DNA of 39,656 nt from Candidatus Poribacteria bacterium (lineage in GTDB: Bacteria; Poribacteria; WGA-4E; WGA-3G): NCBI GenBank assembly GCA_003635185.1, contig PYJA01000078.1, positions 27,709 through 67,364 on the forward strand, read 5' to 3'. Position 1 is the first letter of the stretch. Every line of letters begins with the position of its first letter. Shown here in pieces: positions 16,209 through 25,218 of the stretch. A model generated the notes under the pieces. The model searched no databases. It was not told the origin of the DNA and was given only the letters and a program-made list of their open reading frames with translations. A program made the position numbers and the translations under genes.

Positions 16209-16974
16209 GAATCCAAAAACCTTTGTCTGCAGAAATTGCAACGCAGACATTGAAGTAAAAGCATTAGTTGACAACCTCAAGGTATGCCCCGCTTGTGATG
16301 CACACTATCCGATGAGCGCTCAAGAACGTCTGGATCTGCTTGTGGATACCGACAGTTTTCAAGAAACCGATGCGAATCTCTACTCTATTGATGCGCTGGA
16401 ATTTCCGGAGTATCCAGACAAACTTGAACGCGATATCGCAAAAACAGGACTCCGTTCAGAGATGCTCTCTGGAACAGCCAAAATCGGTGATTATCCAGTA
16501 GCAATCGCAATCGGAGATGTCGGGTTTATCGGTGGTACGTGCGGTGCTGTCATCGGTGAGAAGGTTACCCGATGTATTGAGCATGCCGGTGAAAACCAAT
16601 TGCCGCTTGTCATCGTATCTGTCAGCGGTGGCATGCGAATGCAGGAAGGCACTTTAGCGTTAATGCAGATGGCAAAAACCGCCGCCGCTTGCACTGAATA
16701 CGCTAAAAAAGGTGGGTTCTATATCTCCGTTGTCACAGATCCAACGTTTGGCGGTGCAACTGCAAGTTATAGTTCACTTGGGGATGTGATTGTTGCTGAA
16801 CCCGGTGCACGTATCGGATTCGCTGGTCCCCTTGCTGTTGCAAGTTTACAAGAAGAACTGCCTGAAAATTTCCAAAAAGCTGAATCTTTAGTTGCACATG
16901 GATTCATTGACCATATTGTTCATCGCGCAGGCATGCGGCAGTTGCTGACCGATCTAATTTCATTCGTCTACTAA
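16201..16974 (+). CDS. accD: Acetyl-CoA carboxylase carboxyltransferase subunit beta
   Basis: A 257-aa protein. The N-terminal zinc ribbon has Cys10, Cys13, Cys29 and Cys32 (VCRNC, VCPAC). The crotonase-type carboxyltransferase core shows GTAKIGDYPVAIAIGDVGFIGG, SVSGGMRMQEGTLALMQMAKT and PTFGGATASYSSLGDVIVAEP. With AccA it moves the carboxyl group from biotin to acetyl-CoA in fatty-acid synthesis. Usual AccD proteins are 280-300 aa with ~20 more residues before the zinc ribbon. Here the start lies at the junction with the DUF4435 remnant and no ribosome site is seen, so the native 5' end may have been lost. The ORF is otherwise intact. Confidence 0.93.
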   Translation: MDKNPKTFVCRNCNADIEVKALVDNLKVCPACDAHYPMSAQERLDLLVDTDSFQETDANLYSIDALEFPEYPDKLERDIAKTGLRSEMLSGTAKIGDYPVAIAIGDVGFIGGTCGAVIGEKVTRCIEHAGENQLPLVIVSVSGGMRMQEGTLALMQMAKTAAACTEYAKKGGFYISVVTDPTFGGATASYSSLGDVIVAEPGARIGFAGPLAVASLQEELPENFQKAESLVAHGFIDHIVHRAGMRQLLTDLISFVY

Positions 16975-17204
16975 TATAACGCCGCGCTTCTTATGACTGC
17001 CTACACACAATGTAAAAACTCTATGAATTGGCGAATCTCACCTTTTTCTGTCACTTTATCAGATTTTAGACGTTTTTAATAAAAGCAGTTATGTATCTGC
17101 CTTTGCGGATAGTGAATGTTGATAGCAATTAGGTTTATGATCGCATACTCATTTTTACATTTAAATAAACACATTTATAATATAAGGAACACTCGAAATA
17201 GAAA
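16975..17204. other. intergenic with topA promoter
   Basis: A 230-bp AT-rich spacer. Apart from the promoter at 17154-17181 I see nothing. Confidence 0.4.
17154..17181 (+). promoter_or_regulatory. Predicted promoter of topA
   Basis: TTTACA (17154-17159), 16-nt spacer, TATAAT (17176-17181). The leader would be only ~17 nt. Confidence 0.5.
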
Positions 17205-19481
17205 ATGCCGAAATCATTAGTTGTTGTTGAATCACCAGCGAAAGCGAAAACTATCGAAAAAATCTTGGGGAAAGACTATATCGTAGACTCCTCTGTTGGA
17301 CATATCCGCGACCTGCCGAAAAAAGAACTTGGCGTTGATGTTGAGAACAATTTTAAACCGAAATATGTGCTGATTCGCGGCAAAGGCCCAGTTGTTAAAG
17401 CGATCCAGGAAAAAGCAAAAAAGGTTGATTGTATCTATCTTGCTGCAGACCCTGACAGGGAAGGTGAAGCGATCTGCTGGCATCTGGCAACCGAACTAAA
17501 GAAAACAAAGAAACCTATCTATCGCATTGTGTACAACGAAGTGACACAAACTGCGATTTTAGAAGCGATTCAAAATCCCGGCACGATTGACCAAGCACTC
17601 GTTGATGCGCAACAAGCGCGGCGCGTTTTAGATCGACTTGTCGGATATCAAATTAGTCCTATTTTATGGCGTAGTGTTAAACCCGGTCTGAGTGCTGGTA
17701 GGGTACAATCGGTTGCGGTGCGGCTTATCTGTGAACGAGAAGCAGAGATTGAAGCATTTAAACCAGAAGAATATTGGACATTAACAGCAACGTTGACACC
17801 TACCCCAAAGGAACATCTCTTTCCCGCAAAATTACATAAAATAGGGACAAAAAAAGGTGAAATTAATAATTACGGATTTCGTATTGATGAAGCACGCGCG
17901 AAGGAGTTAACAGCAGACGCAAAGGAACAACCCTACGTTGTTGAAAAAGTTCAAAAACGCGAACGAAAACAGAAGACTGCTGCACCGTTTATCACGAGTA
18001 CTTTACAACAGGAAGCTGCCCGCAAACTTCGGTTTACTGCTAAAAGAACGATGATGGTGGCGCAAAAACTATACGAGGGGTTAGATATTGGAAAAGAGGG
18101 GTTAGTTGGTCTTATCACCTATATGCGTACCGATTCAACACGTATTGCCCAAGACGCTCTCGGCGCAGTGCGGGAATACATTACTACAACTTATGGGGCG
18201 GAGTATCTACCGACACGTGCCGTTGCGCACCCAAGTAAAGGCGGCGCACAAGACGCACATGAGGCGATCCGTCCTACATTACCCCTGCGAACTCCCGAAT
18301 CTTTGAAATCATACCTGAATAAAGAGCAATATCGTCTCTATGAATTGATTTGGAAGCGGTTCATCGCGAGTCAGATGAATCCCGCTATCTTTGATGCTAC
18401 GACAATTGACATCAAGGCTGGACGCTATCTTTTCCGTGCTACAGGTTCCGTTATCAAGTTTGATGGGTTCAGGCGTGTCTATATGGAAGGTCAAGATGAT
18501 GTCGCTACTGATGGAAGCAACACTGACGAAGGGAGCACTACTTTGCCAGATGTTAAAGAAGGCGAAACGCTTGATCTGCGCAAGTTAGACCCGAAACAGC
18601 ACTGGACGCAACCGCCACCTCGCTATAATGAGGCAACGCTTGTCAAAGCATTAGAGGCGAAAGAAATCGGTAGACCGAGCACCTACGCAACAATCCTATC
18701 CACGATTCAAGACCGCGGTTATGTAACAATGGAGCAGCGTAGACTCTCCCCCACAGATGTAGGGAGACTCGTTAACGAACTTCTAATTCACGGATTTCCC
18801 GATATTGTTGACGTTGAATTTACGAAGGAGATGGAGCAGAAACTTGATACTATCGCCGAAGGAGAGGTAGACTGGGTTGACACCCTCGGTGAATTTTATC
18901 CATCGTTCCAAGAAGCATTGGAAGAAGCACCTGATAAGATGTATGAGGCGCGCAAAGCGATGGAAACCGAATCGGATGTGCAATGCGACAAGTGCGGCGG
19001 CAATATGATTGTCAAATGGGGCAGATATGGACGTTTCCTCGGATGTTCCAACTATCCTGAATGTGAAAATATCAAGGCTTTGAACGGTGATGAAACTGCC
19101 GCCGCTGAACCGGAAGAAACCGATACGCTTTGCGAAAAGTGTGGTGAACCGATGGTTATTAAGCAGAGTCGCGCAGGTGCTCGATTCTTGGCATGTAGCG
19201 GTTATCCAAAGTGTAAAAACGCCAAACCTGTTCCGATGGGAGTTGATTGTCCAGAGGCTGACTGTGATGGTTATTTAGGGGAACGCCGTAGTAAGCGCGG
19301 AAAAGTATTTTACGGGTGTAGTAACTATCCAACTTGTGGGTTTGCGAGTTGGGATAAACCGATCGCTGAACCGTGTCCGCAATGTGATGCTTCCTATATC
19401 GTTGAGAAAGTGCAGAAATCGGGTGAAACGCTGCACGCGTGTGCTTCAAAAGAATGTGACTATACCAAAACACCAGAGTAA
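17205..19481 (+). CDS. topA: DNA topoisomerase I (type IA)
   Basis: A 758-aa enzyme that relaxes negative supercoils. The TOPRIM domain has Glu9 (VVVESPAKAKTIE) and D82-P-D-R-E-G-E. The nucleophile is Tyr306 in LITYMRTDSTRI. Further core motifs are GLSAGRVQSVAVRLI and IGRPSTYATILSTI. The C-terminus carries three good zinc ribbons (CDKCGG...CSNYPEC, CEKCGEP...CSGYPKC, CPEADCDG...CSNYPTC). A fourth is degenerate (CPQCDAS...CASKECDY). Length and order are typical of bacterial TopA. ftsE/ftsX-like genes follow in the same direction 54 nt downstream. Confidence 0.97.
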   Translation: MPKSLVVVESPAKAKTIEKILGKDYIVDSSVGHIRDLPKKELGVDVENNFKPKYVLIRGKGPVVKAIQEKAKKVDCIYLAADPDREGEAICWHLATELKKTKKPIYRIVYNEVTQTAILEAIQNPGTIDQALVDAQQARRVLDRLVGYQISPILWRSVKPGLSAGRVQSVAVRLICEREAEIEAFKPEEYWTLTATLTPTPKEHLFPAKLHKIGTKKGEINNYGFRIDEARAKELTADAKEQPYVVEKVQKRERKQKTAAPFITSTLQQEAARKLRFTAKRTMMVAQKLYEGLDIGKEGLVGLITYMRTDSTRIAQDALGAVREYITTTYGAEYLPTRAVAHPSKGGAQDAHEAIRPTLPLRTPESLKSYLNKEQYRLYELIWKRFIASQMNPAIFDATTIDIKAGRYLFRATGSVIKFDGFRRVYMEGQDDVATDGSNTDEGSTTLPDVKEGETLDLRKLDPKQHWTQPPPRYNEATLVKALEAKEIGRPSTYATILSTIQDRGYVTMEQRRLSPTDVGRLVNELLIHGFPDIVDVEFTKEMEQKLDTIAEGEVDWVDTLGEFYPSFQEALEEAPDKMYEARKAMETESDVQCDKCGGNMIVKWGRYGRFLGCSNYPECENIKALNGDETAAAEPEETDTLCEKCGEPMVIKQSRAGARFLACSGYPKCKNAKPVPMGVDCPEADCDGYLGERRSKRGKVFYGCSNYPTCGFASWDKPIAEPCPQCDASYIVEKVQKSGETLHACASKECDYTKTPE

Positions 19482-19535
19482 CACTGATGAATGTTGTAAT
19501 ATGCCTCCGTGCAATTGTGTGAAATGTGAGCAATT

Positions 19536-20207
19536 ATGATTCAACTGCATCAAGTCAGTTTCGCTTACCAGAACCTAAGTGTTCTTGAGAGAGCAAGTTT
19601 TCGTCTTGAACGCGGCGAATTCGGCTTCCTCTTTGGTGAAAGTGGTTCTGGTAAGACAACGCTGCTAAAACTACTCTATCGCGAATTAACACCTACTGAG
19701 GGGTCCGTAAGTGTACTGGGACAATCTCTTGCTGATTTGACACCTTCAACGTTGCCATTTTTCAGGCGGAAAATCGGTGTGGTTTTCCAAGATTGGAAAT
19801 TAGTTGACACCAAAACAGTTGAACAAAATCTTGCCATTCCTCAGAAACTAATTGGAACGAAACATAAGATATTGCGTGAAAACGTATATAATCTTTTGCA
19901 CCAAATGGGGTTAATCCATCATAAGAATGCACTACCAACCCAAATTTCAAGCAACGAAAAACAACGACTTGCCATCGCAAGAGCAATTATCAATAGTCCT
20001 TTATTACTTCTTGTAGATCAATCTACAGAAACATTAGACCCAAAGCTTGCCCTTGAAATGCTTTCGCTTTTTGACACACTCAATTTTCAAGGCACGACAG
20101 TTTTAGTTGCTACTGCAGACCCGGAACTTCCTGAGAGATATGTCCGCGCCAAAAATGCCGCACCAAAACGAGTCTTTAAACTTAAAGATGGCTGCATTAC
20201 GACATAA
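19536..20207 (+). CDS. ftsE: FtsE-like ABC ATPase with degenerate catalytic motifs
   Basis: A 223-aa ABC ATPase, by size and position (directly before an FtsX-like gene) the FtsE of a cell-division/peptidoglycan-hydrolase-activating complex. Walker A GESGSGKT (34-41) and Q-loop Gln85 are intact. Three other motifs are not: the ABC signature is ISSNEKQR (137-144) instead of LSGGEQQR; Walker B reads LLLLVDQST with Gln162 in place of the catalytic Glu; and the switch His is Ala194 (VATADPE for VATHD). It should bind ATP but hydrolysis is expected to be poor or absent. No frameshift is involved, so this looks selected rather than decayed. Confidence 0.85.
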   Translation: MIQLHQVSFAYQNLSVLERASFRLERGEFGFLFGESGSGKTTLLKLLYRELTPTEGSVSVLGQSLADLTPSTLPFFRRKIGVVFQDWKLVDTKTVEQNLAIPQKLIGTKHKILRENVYNLLHQMGLIHHKNALPTQISSNEKQRLAIARAIINSPLLLLVDQSTETLDPKLALEMLSLFDTLNFQGTTVLVATADPELPERYVRAKNAAPKRVFKLKDGCITT

Positions 20208-20248
20208 CACTATTGCTGATAAGACTGTATTTATAAGTTTAAATTAAA

Positions 20249-21109
20249 ATGCGATATAAAATTCAAAATCTCTTTACCCATATTGGTCGTACCGGCTTAA
20301 ATAATCTATTATGTCTTATTGCGCTGGCTTTTTTTACAGTCTTACTGAATACATTTCTGTTCATTCATAGTTCTGTCTACAAAGAACTTGATCTAAAACA
20401 AATGGTGCCCTCACTTGTAGCTTGGGCTAATGACACAGTTGTTGAGGAAGATGCGCGTGTTTTTGCGAACCAGATTGAGAAAAAAGATCAAATTTTTTAC
20501 ATTCACTACGTCTCTAAAGAAGAAAACTATAACAGAGCAGAAAAACAGTTTGGACTATTGGGCGGTTTGATTAAAAGCAGAATTTCAGGTAACAATCCGT
20601 TTCCCGCGTCCTTAGAAATATATGTTAATCCCATAGATAGTTCACGAAAAAAGTTGGAAGAGATCGCTTTTGATATAGAATCCTACGCTGAAATTGATGA
20701 TGTAGTCCTGACTGGCCAAGGCATACTGATGGATCTGTTTCGTCAGACAAATCGGATGACAATTGCAAGTATCTGCATCACAGTTCTTATGACCCTCTTT
20801 ATAATCCGCGCGGCTGTTCTTAAAACAGCCCGAACTTGCCACGAAGAAATCCAACTCTTAGACTTTATCGGTGCGACACGGGGGCATCTCAGAATTCCGT
20901 TCTTTGTCCACGGGACTTTTCTCGGTCTCTGCGGAACTATCTTGGGACTAACCTGTTTCTATCTCCTCTATTGCCTCTTGACGTTTCAACTTGGCGTGCT
21001 TGAATTCCTTCCGTACTATCAGCTCCTTGGTATCGTTGTCGCCGGTATAATCATCGGTTTGATCGCGGGGATATTCGCGCAACGCAAGTATTTCAAATCA
21101 TTTTTGTAG
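20249..21109 (+). CDS. ftsX: FtsX-like permease subunit
   Basis: A 286-aa membrane protein with the FtsX layout. One TM segment lies near the N-terminus (NLLCLIALAFFTVLLNTFLF). An extracytoplasmic domain of ~130 residues follows (SLVAWANDTVVEEDA to VVLTGQG). Three C-terminal TM segments come next (IASICITVLMTLFII, TFLGLCGTILGLTCFYLLY, LLGIVVAGIIIGLIAGIFA). FtsX transmits the FtsE signal to periplasmic hydrolases. Between the TM helices is FIGATRGHLRIPFFVHG, the usual coupling region. It lies 41 nt after ftsE. Confidence 0.85.
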   Translation: MRYKIQNLFTHIGRTGLNNLLCLIALAFFTVLLNTFLFIHSSVYKELDLKQMVPSLVAWANDTVVEEDARVFANQIEKKDQIFYIHYVSKEENYNRAEKQFGLLGGLIKSRISGNNPFPASLEIYVNPIDSSRKKLEEIAFDIESYAEIDDVVLTGQGILMDLFRQTNRMTIASICITVLMTLFIIRAAVLKTARTCHEEIQLLDFIGATRGHLRIPFFVHGTFLGLCGTILGLTCFYLLYCLLTFQLGVLEFLPYYQLLGIVVAGIIIGLIAGIFAQRKYFKSFL

Positions 21110-21129
21110 CACAATCTGTTAGATTGTGC
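21109..21129. repeat. Palindromic repeat, 9-bp arms, after ftsX
   Basis: GCACAATCT-GTT-AGATTGTGC, perfect. It overlaps the ftsX stop codon and could act as a weak terminator. Related copies occur at 25071-25090 and 36378-36397. Confidence 0.7.
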
Positions 21130-21243
21130 ATCCGTGAACGCAAACTAATCTGAAAGATAGTCGTCTTTTAATGTGCCTCTACATGGAAAGGCACATTGAA
21201 ATCTCACCGAATCCATCCCTTAAATCATAAGTCCGACTTTATC

Positions 21244-23010
21244 ATGAAAAACATAGAAATTAGCAATATTTTTAGAAATATCGGAGAACTTCTCCAAATA
21301 CGAGGAGATGCTTCATTCCGAATACGATCTTACGAAAAAGCTGCAGATATAATTGAGGGGTTAACTGTTGATGCCAGCGAATTAATTGAGACAGGAAAAT
21401 TTCAAAATCTGCCCGGAATCGGCAAGACAATTGAGGAAAAGACAAAAGAAATACTTGACACCGACACCTGTCAAGCTTATGAAAAACTTATCGCGGAAAT
21501 GGGATTGGAAGTTCTGGATCTTTTAGATGTCCAAGGGATTGGGGGTAAAACAGCAAGTCGACTCTATAACGAACTTGGCATTAAAAATCTGAATCAACTT
21601 GCTGAGGCACTTGAAGATGGAACATTGCAAGGCATAAAAGGATTCGGGAAAAAGACGCTTGTCACCATATCAGAAAGTCTCGAATTCCTAACCACCTACC
21701 GTGGTACACGTCTGATTTCGCAAACGATGAACCTTGCTGGAAAACTCTCTGAAATTTTCGAAAGCTGCGATGCACTAACGCGATACGAATTCAGTGGTGA
21801 TTTACGTAGACGGGAAGAGGTGTGTCGTAGTCTTGAAGTTGTGGCTGAATGTGCCAAAGATATTGGGACAACACAAAACGCTCTCACTGAACATCTCTCT
21901 CAACATCAGGAACACCGGACAACGCAAATCGTAGATGCTCGGGGGATGCCTCATGGATTATCCCGCCTACAACATCTACAAAAAATACATCTGCTTCTTA
22001 ACAACGATTTTCCAGGAACGATCTACCTGTGTTCATCTGCTGAATACGAGGCAACACTGTTTCTAACGACAGCAACGGACGAACATCTTGCCGCGCTCCC
22101 GACTGGGACACCTTTGAAAATCAGCGATCCGAGCAAAGCCTCAGACTTCTGGCAAAAAACACAGAATAACACCGAAACAGAAATATATGAAAAATTGGGT
22201 ATGTCTTATGTTCCGCCGGAACTTCGGCAATACTCCGACTCGGTAGCGTTAGCGGTGGAAGACAAGCTGCCCACACTTGTTGAGTTCGATGACATGCGGG
22301 GCGATTTACATACTCATACTGACTGGAGCGATGGCGCACATACTATGCATGACATGGTGGCGGCAGCCATAAACCGTGGTTTTGAATACTATGCCATTAC
22401 AGATCATTCCGTTTCTTCATCTGTGGCAAACGGCTTGGACCAGGAACGTTTGTTGGCACAGATCAAGCAGGTGCGTGAATTAGATGCTGAAACCGAAGGG
22501 ATCACAATTTTAGCTGGGTCTGAAGTGGATATTCGTAGAAATGGCACACTCGATTTTCCTGATGAGATCCTCGCTCAGCTTGATGTCGTTGTGGCGAGTG
22601 TCCACAGTCATTTTACGTTATCCGAAGCAGAGATGACAAAACGGGTAATTCGTGCAATTGAAAATCCTTATGTCAAAATCATCGGACACCCGACAGGACG
22701 ATTGCTTGGCAGAAGACCAATGTATCCGATAAATCTTGATGAGGTTATCAGTGCTGCAGCAGAAAATGACACCATTTTGGAGATTAACGGTTCTCCCAGT
22801 CGTTTGGATTTGGGTCCGGAATATGTACGAAAGGCAAAAGCTGCAGGTGTTCTCTTTTCTATTAACACAGATGCACACTCAATCCCAGAGTTTGAACGTT
22901 ATCAATATGGTGTGAATGTAGCACGCCGTAGCGGTTTAACGAAGGATGATGTTATCAATACCTATCCTTTAGAAAAACTACGTGAGATTTTAGATAACAA
23001 TATAAGCTGA
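21244..23010 (+). CDS. PolX-family protein: helix-hairpin-helix, degenerate polymerase palm, PHP nuclease
   Basis: The start is taken as ATG 21244, since the product then begins MKNIEISNIFRNIGELLQIR like other bacterial PolX proteins; an in-frame TTG at 21196 would add 16 foreign residues. The protein is 588 aa. HhH motifs appear at LPGIGKTIEEKTKEIL and VQGIGGKTASRL. The palm is recognisable (GDLRRREEV, 185-193), but the metal-binding Asp-x-Asp that should follow is Ser196-Leu-Glu198. The PHP domain is intact: H356-T-H358-TDWSDG, ITDHS, SEVDI, SVHSHF, IIGHPTGR and NTDAHS. It is therefore likely an AP-endonuclease/3'-5' exonuclease of the PHP type rather than a polymerase. A phosphodiesterase-like gene follows 13 nt on. 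Confidence 0.9.
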   Translation: MKNIEISNIFRNIGELLQIRGDASFRIRSYEKAADIIEGLTVDASELIETGKFQNLPGIGKTIEEKTKEILDTDTCQAYEKLIAEMGLEVLDLLDVQGIGGKTASRLYNELGIKNLNQLAEALEDGTLQGIKGFGKKTLVTISESLEFLTTYRGTRLISQTMNLAGKLSEIFESCDALTRYEFSGDLRRREEVCRSLEVVAECAKDIGTTQNALTEHLSQHQEHRTTQIVDARGMPHGLSRLQHLQKIHLLLNNDFPGTIYLCSSAEYEATLFLTTATDEHLAALPTGTPLKISDPSKASDFWQKTQNNTETEIYEKLGMSYVPPELRQYSDSVALAVEDKLPTLVEFDDMRGDLHTHTDWSDGAHTMHDMVAAAINRGFEYYAITDHSVSSSVANGLDQERLLAQIKQVRELDAETEGITILAGSEVDIRRNGTLDFPDEILAQLDVVVASVHSHFTLSEAEMTKRVIRAIENPYVKIIGHPTGRLLGRRPMYPINLDEVISAAAENDTILEINGSPSRLDLGPEYVRKAKAAGVLFSINTDAHSIPEFERYQYGVNVARRSGLTKDDVINTYPLEKLREILDNNIS

Positions 23011-23023
23011 AAGGAGTTCTATT

Positions 23024-24958
23024 GTGAAACGAACACGACTTGCGCCTGCAAAACGCGCCATCATTATCGGTATGGATGGAGCAAGCATGGAACTGGTCAA
23101 CAACATGATTGCGTGGGGACACACCCCGAATATGGCGAAACTACGCGATGCGGGTGTCCACCGTTCAATGATTGGCGTATTTCCAACATTAACTCCACCT
23201 GGATGGACAGCACTCTCAACGGGGTCTTGGCCCGGCACGCATCGGGTGATGGATTTTAACATTCGTGCTGTCCGAGAAGCACTTGATAAAACGGTGTGGG
23301 GTATCAATACAGGATTATGTCAATCTGAGTATCTTTGGAATCTTGTGGAACGCGCTGGTGGCAAACCGATTCTGGTGAAATGGGAAATGTCTTGGCCTCC
23401 CACTGTCCAAAAAGGTATTCAGGTAGAGGGAACTGGTCCTGGTGTATCAAATCATCATCAAATTGCAGGCTATCATCTCTTTGTAGCAGGGAAATGGGCA
23501 CCGCGCCCTATCGGTGGGCAACGTGACCCAGAGTCGCTTGATCCAAGTGCATTGCAGAAAATTAAACACATTGATCCAGTAACAATTAAACCTGTTGATG
23601 CTGGCGAATGGGAAGGAACATTGCCTGAGTCTAACAAACCTGTGCAGGCGGTAGAACTCACTATTCAACCTTTGGCACGCGGCAGAGAAGATATGAACCG
23701 TGGTAAATCTGGCACTCCGAAACCTTTTTACGGACTGATTTATGCTTCTGGGCAAGACGGTTATGACCGAGTCCGCGTGTGTAGCAGTCGTTGGACGAAT
23801 GACGTTGTTGCTGATCTCGGTGTCGGTGATTGGAGCGATTGGTGGCTGGATACGTTTGAAATTGATGGTAGTGATGTGGAAGGTTATGTCCGCATGAAAC
23901 TGGTTACGCTGACACCAACCGTAGATGCCTTTGAACTCTTTGTGCCACAGATTTGGCCCAGAACTGATTACACAGTACCTGCTGAGGTGGCAACTTTCAT
24001 TGACCAAAACATCGGGTCATTTCTCCAAAATCCTGCCCGTGACGCGCTCGGACAAGTAGACGATGATACCTATTTTGAGTTGTTAGATTATCATCACCAA
24101 CGTTTGGCAGATGTTGCAACTCATCTTGCATCCGAAAACGATTGGGATGTTCTGATGGTGGAGACACATGCACCGGACTACGCGAGCCACTTCTTTCTCA
24201 GCCAAGCGGATGAAATCAGCGGTGCTGCGTCCGAAACAATCCATCGGTGTCGAGAGGGGTTGCGCCGCACGTACGAATCTGTAGACCAGATGATTGGACA
24301 GATTGCAGAACTTGCAGATGAGGAGACGGTCGTGCTTATCTGTGCAGACCATGGTGGTACTCCGAACCAATTCCGTGCTATAGACATTGAAGAGGTATTG
24401 GAAGAGACAGGATTCGTTGTTAAGGGAACAGATGGTGCTATAGATTGGACGAAAACACGTGCCGTCAACGTTGGCTTGGTGCATATCTTCATCAACCTTG
24501 CGGGGCGTGAACCGAACGGTATTGTTGCACAAGAAGATTATGAGGCAACACAACGTGAGATAATCGCTGCACTACATGCATATCAGGATGCAAAAACAGG
24601 AAGACATCCGTTTTCATTGGCAGTGACGCGAGCAGATGCGGAGATGTTGAACCTCCACGGTGATCTTGTCGGTGATGTTGTTTATGCGTTGCGACCAGAG
24701 TTTGATGGAGCACACGGCAAGCAGTTACCATCAGTTAGTTTTGGGATTGGTGGTCAACATTCAACGTTTATCCTCTCAGGTGCGGGTGTTCGGAAAGGTG
24801 TTGCTTTGGAACGGCAGGTCCGTGTGGTTGATGTTGCGCCGACAATCTGTTATCTGTTAGGACTGCCGATGCCTGCAAATGTTGAAGGCGGCATCGTCTA
24901 TGAAGCATTGGCAGATCCAAATTGGCATCTAACGCGCCTTGCGGAATTGGAAAAGTAA
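23024..24958 (+). CDS. Alkaline-phosphatase-superfamily protein (type I phosphodiesterase/nucleotide pyrophosphatase-like)
   Basis: A 644-aa protein starting with GTG, with AAGGAG a few nt before. Superfamily metal-site motifs: IIIGMDGAS with Asp18, then FPTLTPPGWTALSTG around residues 53-67 bearing the likely Thr nucleophile, VETHAPDYASHFF, LICADHGG and GQHSTFILSGAGV. No signal peptide is seen, so it is probably cytoplasmic. It probably hydrolyses a phosphodiester or phosphonate-type bond; the substrate is unknown. It is the last gene of the plus-strand run from accD and lies 13 nt after the PolX stop. Confidence 0.85.
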   Translation: MKRTRLAPAKRAIIIGMDGASMELVNNMIAWGHTPNMAKLRDAGVHRSMIGVFPTLTPPGWTALSTGSWPGTHRVMDFNIRAVREALDKTVWGINTGLCQSEYLWNLVERAGGKPILVKWEMSWPPTVQKGIQVEGTGPGVSNHHQIAGYHLFVAGKWAPRPIGGQRDPESLDPSALQKIKHIDPVTIKPVDAGEWEGTLPESNKPVQAVELTIQPLARGREDMNRGKSGTPKPFYGLIYASGQDGYDRVRVCSSRWTNDVVADLGVGDWSDWWLDTFEIDGSDVEGYVRMKLVTLTPTVDAFELFVPQIWPRTDYTVPAEVATFIDQNIGSFLQNPARDALGQVDDDTYFELLDYHHQRLADVATHLASENDWDVLMVETHAPDYASHFFLSQADEISGAASETIHRCREGLRRTYESVDQMIGQIAELADEETVVLICADHGGTPNQFRAIDIEEVLEETGFVVKGTDGAIDWTKTRAVNVGLVHIFINLAGREPNGIVAQEDYEATQREIIAALHAYQDAKTGRHPFSLAVTRADAEMLNLHGDLVGDVVYALRPEFDGAHGKQLPSVSFGIGGQHSTFILSGAGVRKGVALERQVRVVDVAPTICYLLGLPMPANVEGGIVYEALADPNWHLTRLAELEK

Positions 24959-25070
24959 TTGATATTGTCCTTTATGTTGTGGGATGTTGTCGGAGGTATA
25001 ATTTTTCTGGATGGCATCCCTTATGCTTTTATAGTAAACATATAATTACTTGGACATTTCATTTCTGTCC

Positions 25071-25090
25071 CATAACCTGTTAGGTTGTGC
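25071..25090. repeat. Palindromic repeat (AACCT-GTT-AGGTT type)
   Basis: CATAACCTGTTAGGTTGTGC, preceded by TGTCC. It is the same family as 21109-21129 and 36378-36397. Confidence 0.55.
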
Positions 25091-25170
25091 AGAAACGGAA
25101 CATATAAATCAACGCTATGAATGCGCGTATGGCATTCAGCGGGTGTAAAGTTAAGAAAACGTATAAGGGG

Positions 25171-25192
25171 GGCGAGGTTAGGAAACCTCGCC
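25171..25192. repeat. REP-like hairpin with GGTT-AGGA-AACC core
   Basis: GGCGAGGTT AGGA AACCTCGCC, perfect 9-bp arms. The core GGTTAGGAAACC recurs at 26773-26792 (inverted), 27065-27116 and 27277-27298. Confidence 0.75.
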
Positions 25193-25218
25193 AGCGAGAG
25201 CGTGTCGAGTGTTGTTCA

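Larger units (their letters stand above)
24959..25218. other. intergenic between convergent genes, with palindromic repeats
   Basis: About 260 bp containing two short palindromes: CATAACCTGTTAGGTTGTGC at 25071-25090 and GGCGAGGTT-AGGA-AACCTCGCC at 25171-25192. No gene is seen. Confidence 0.6.
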
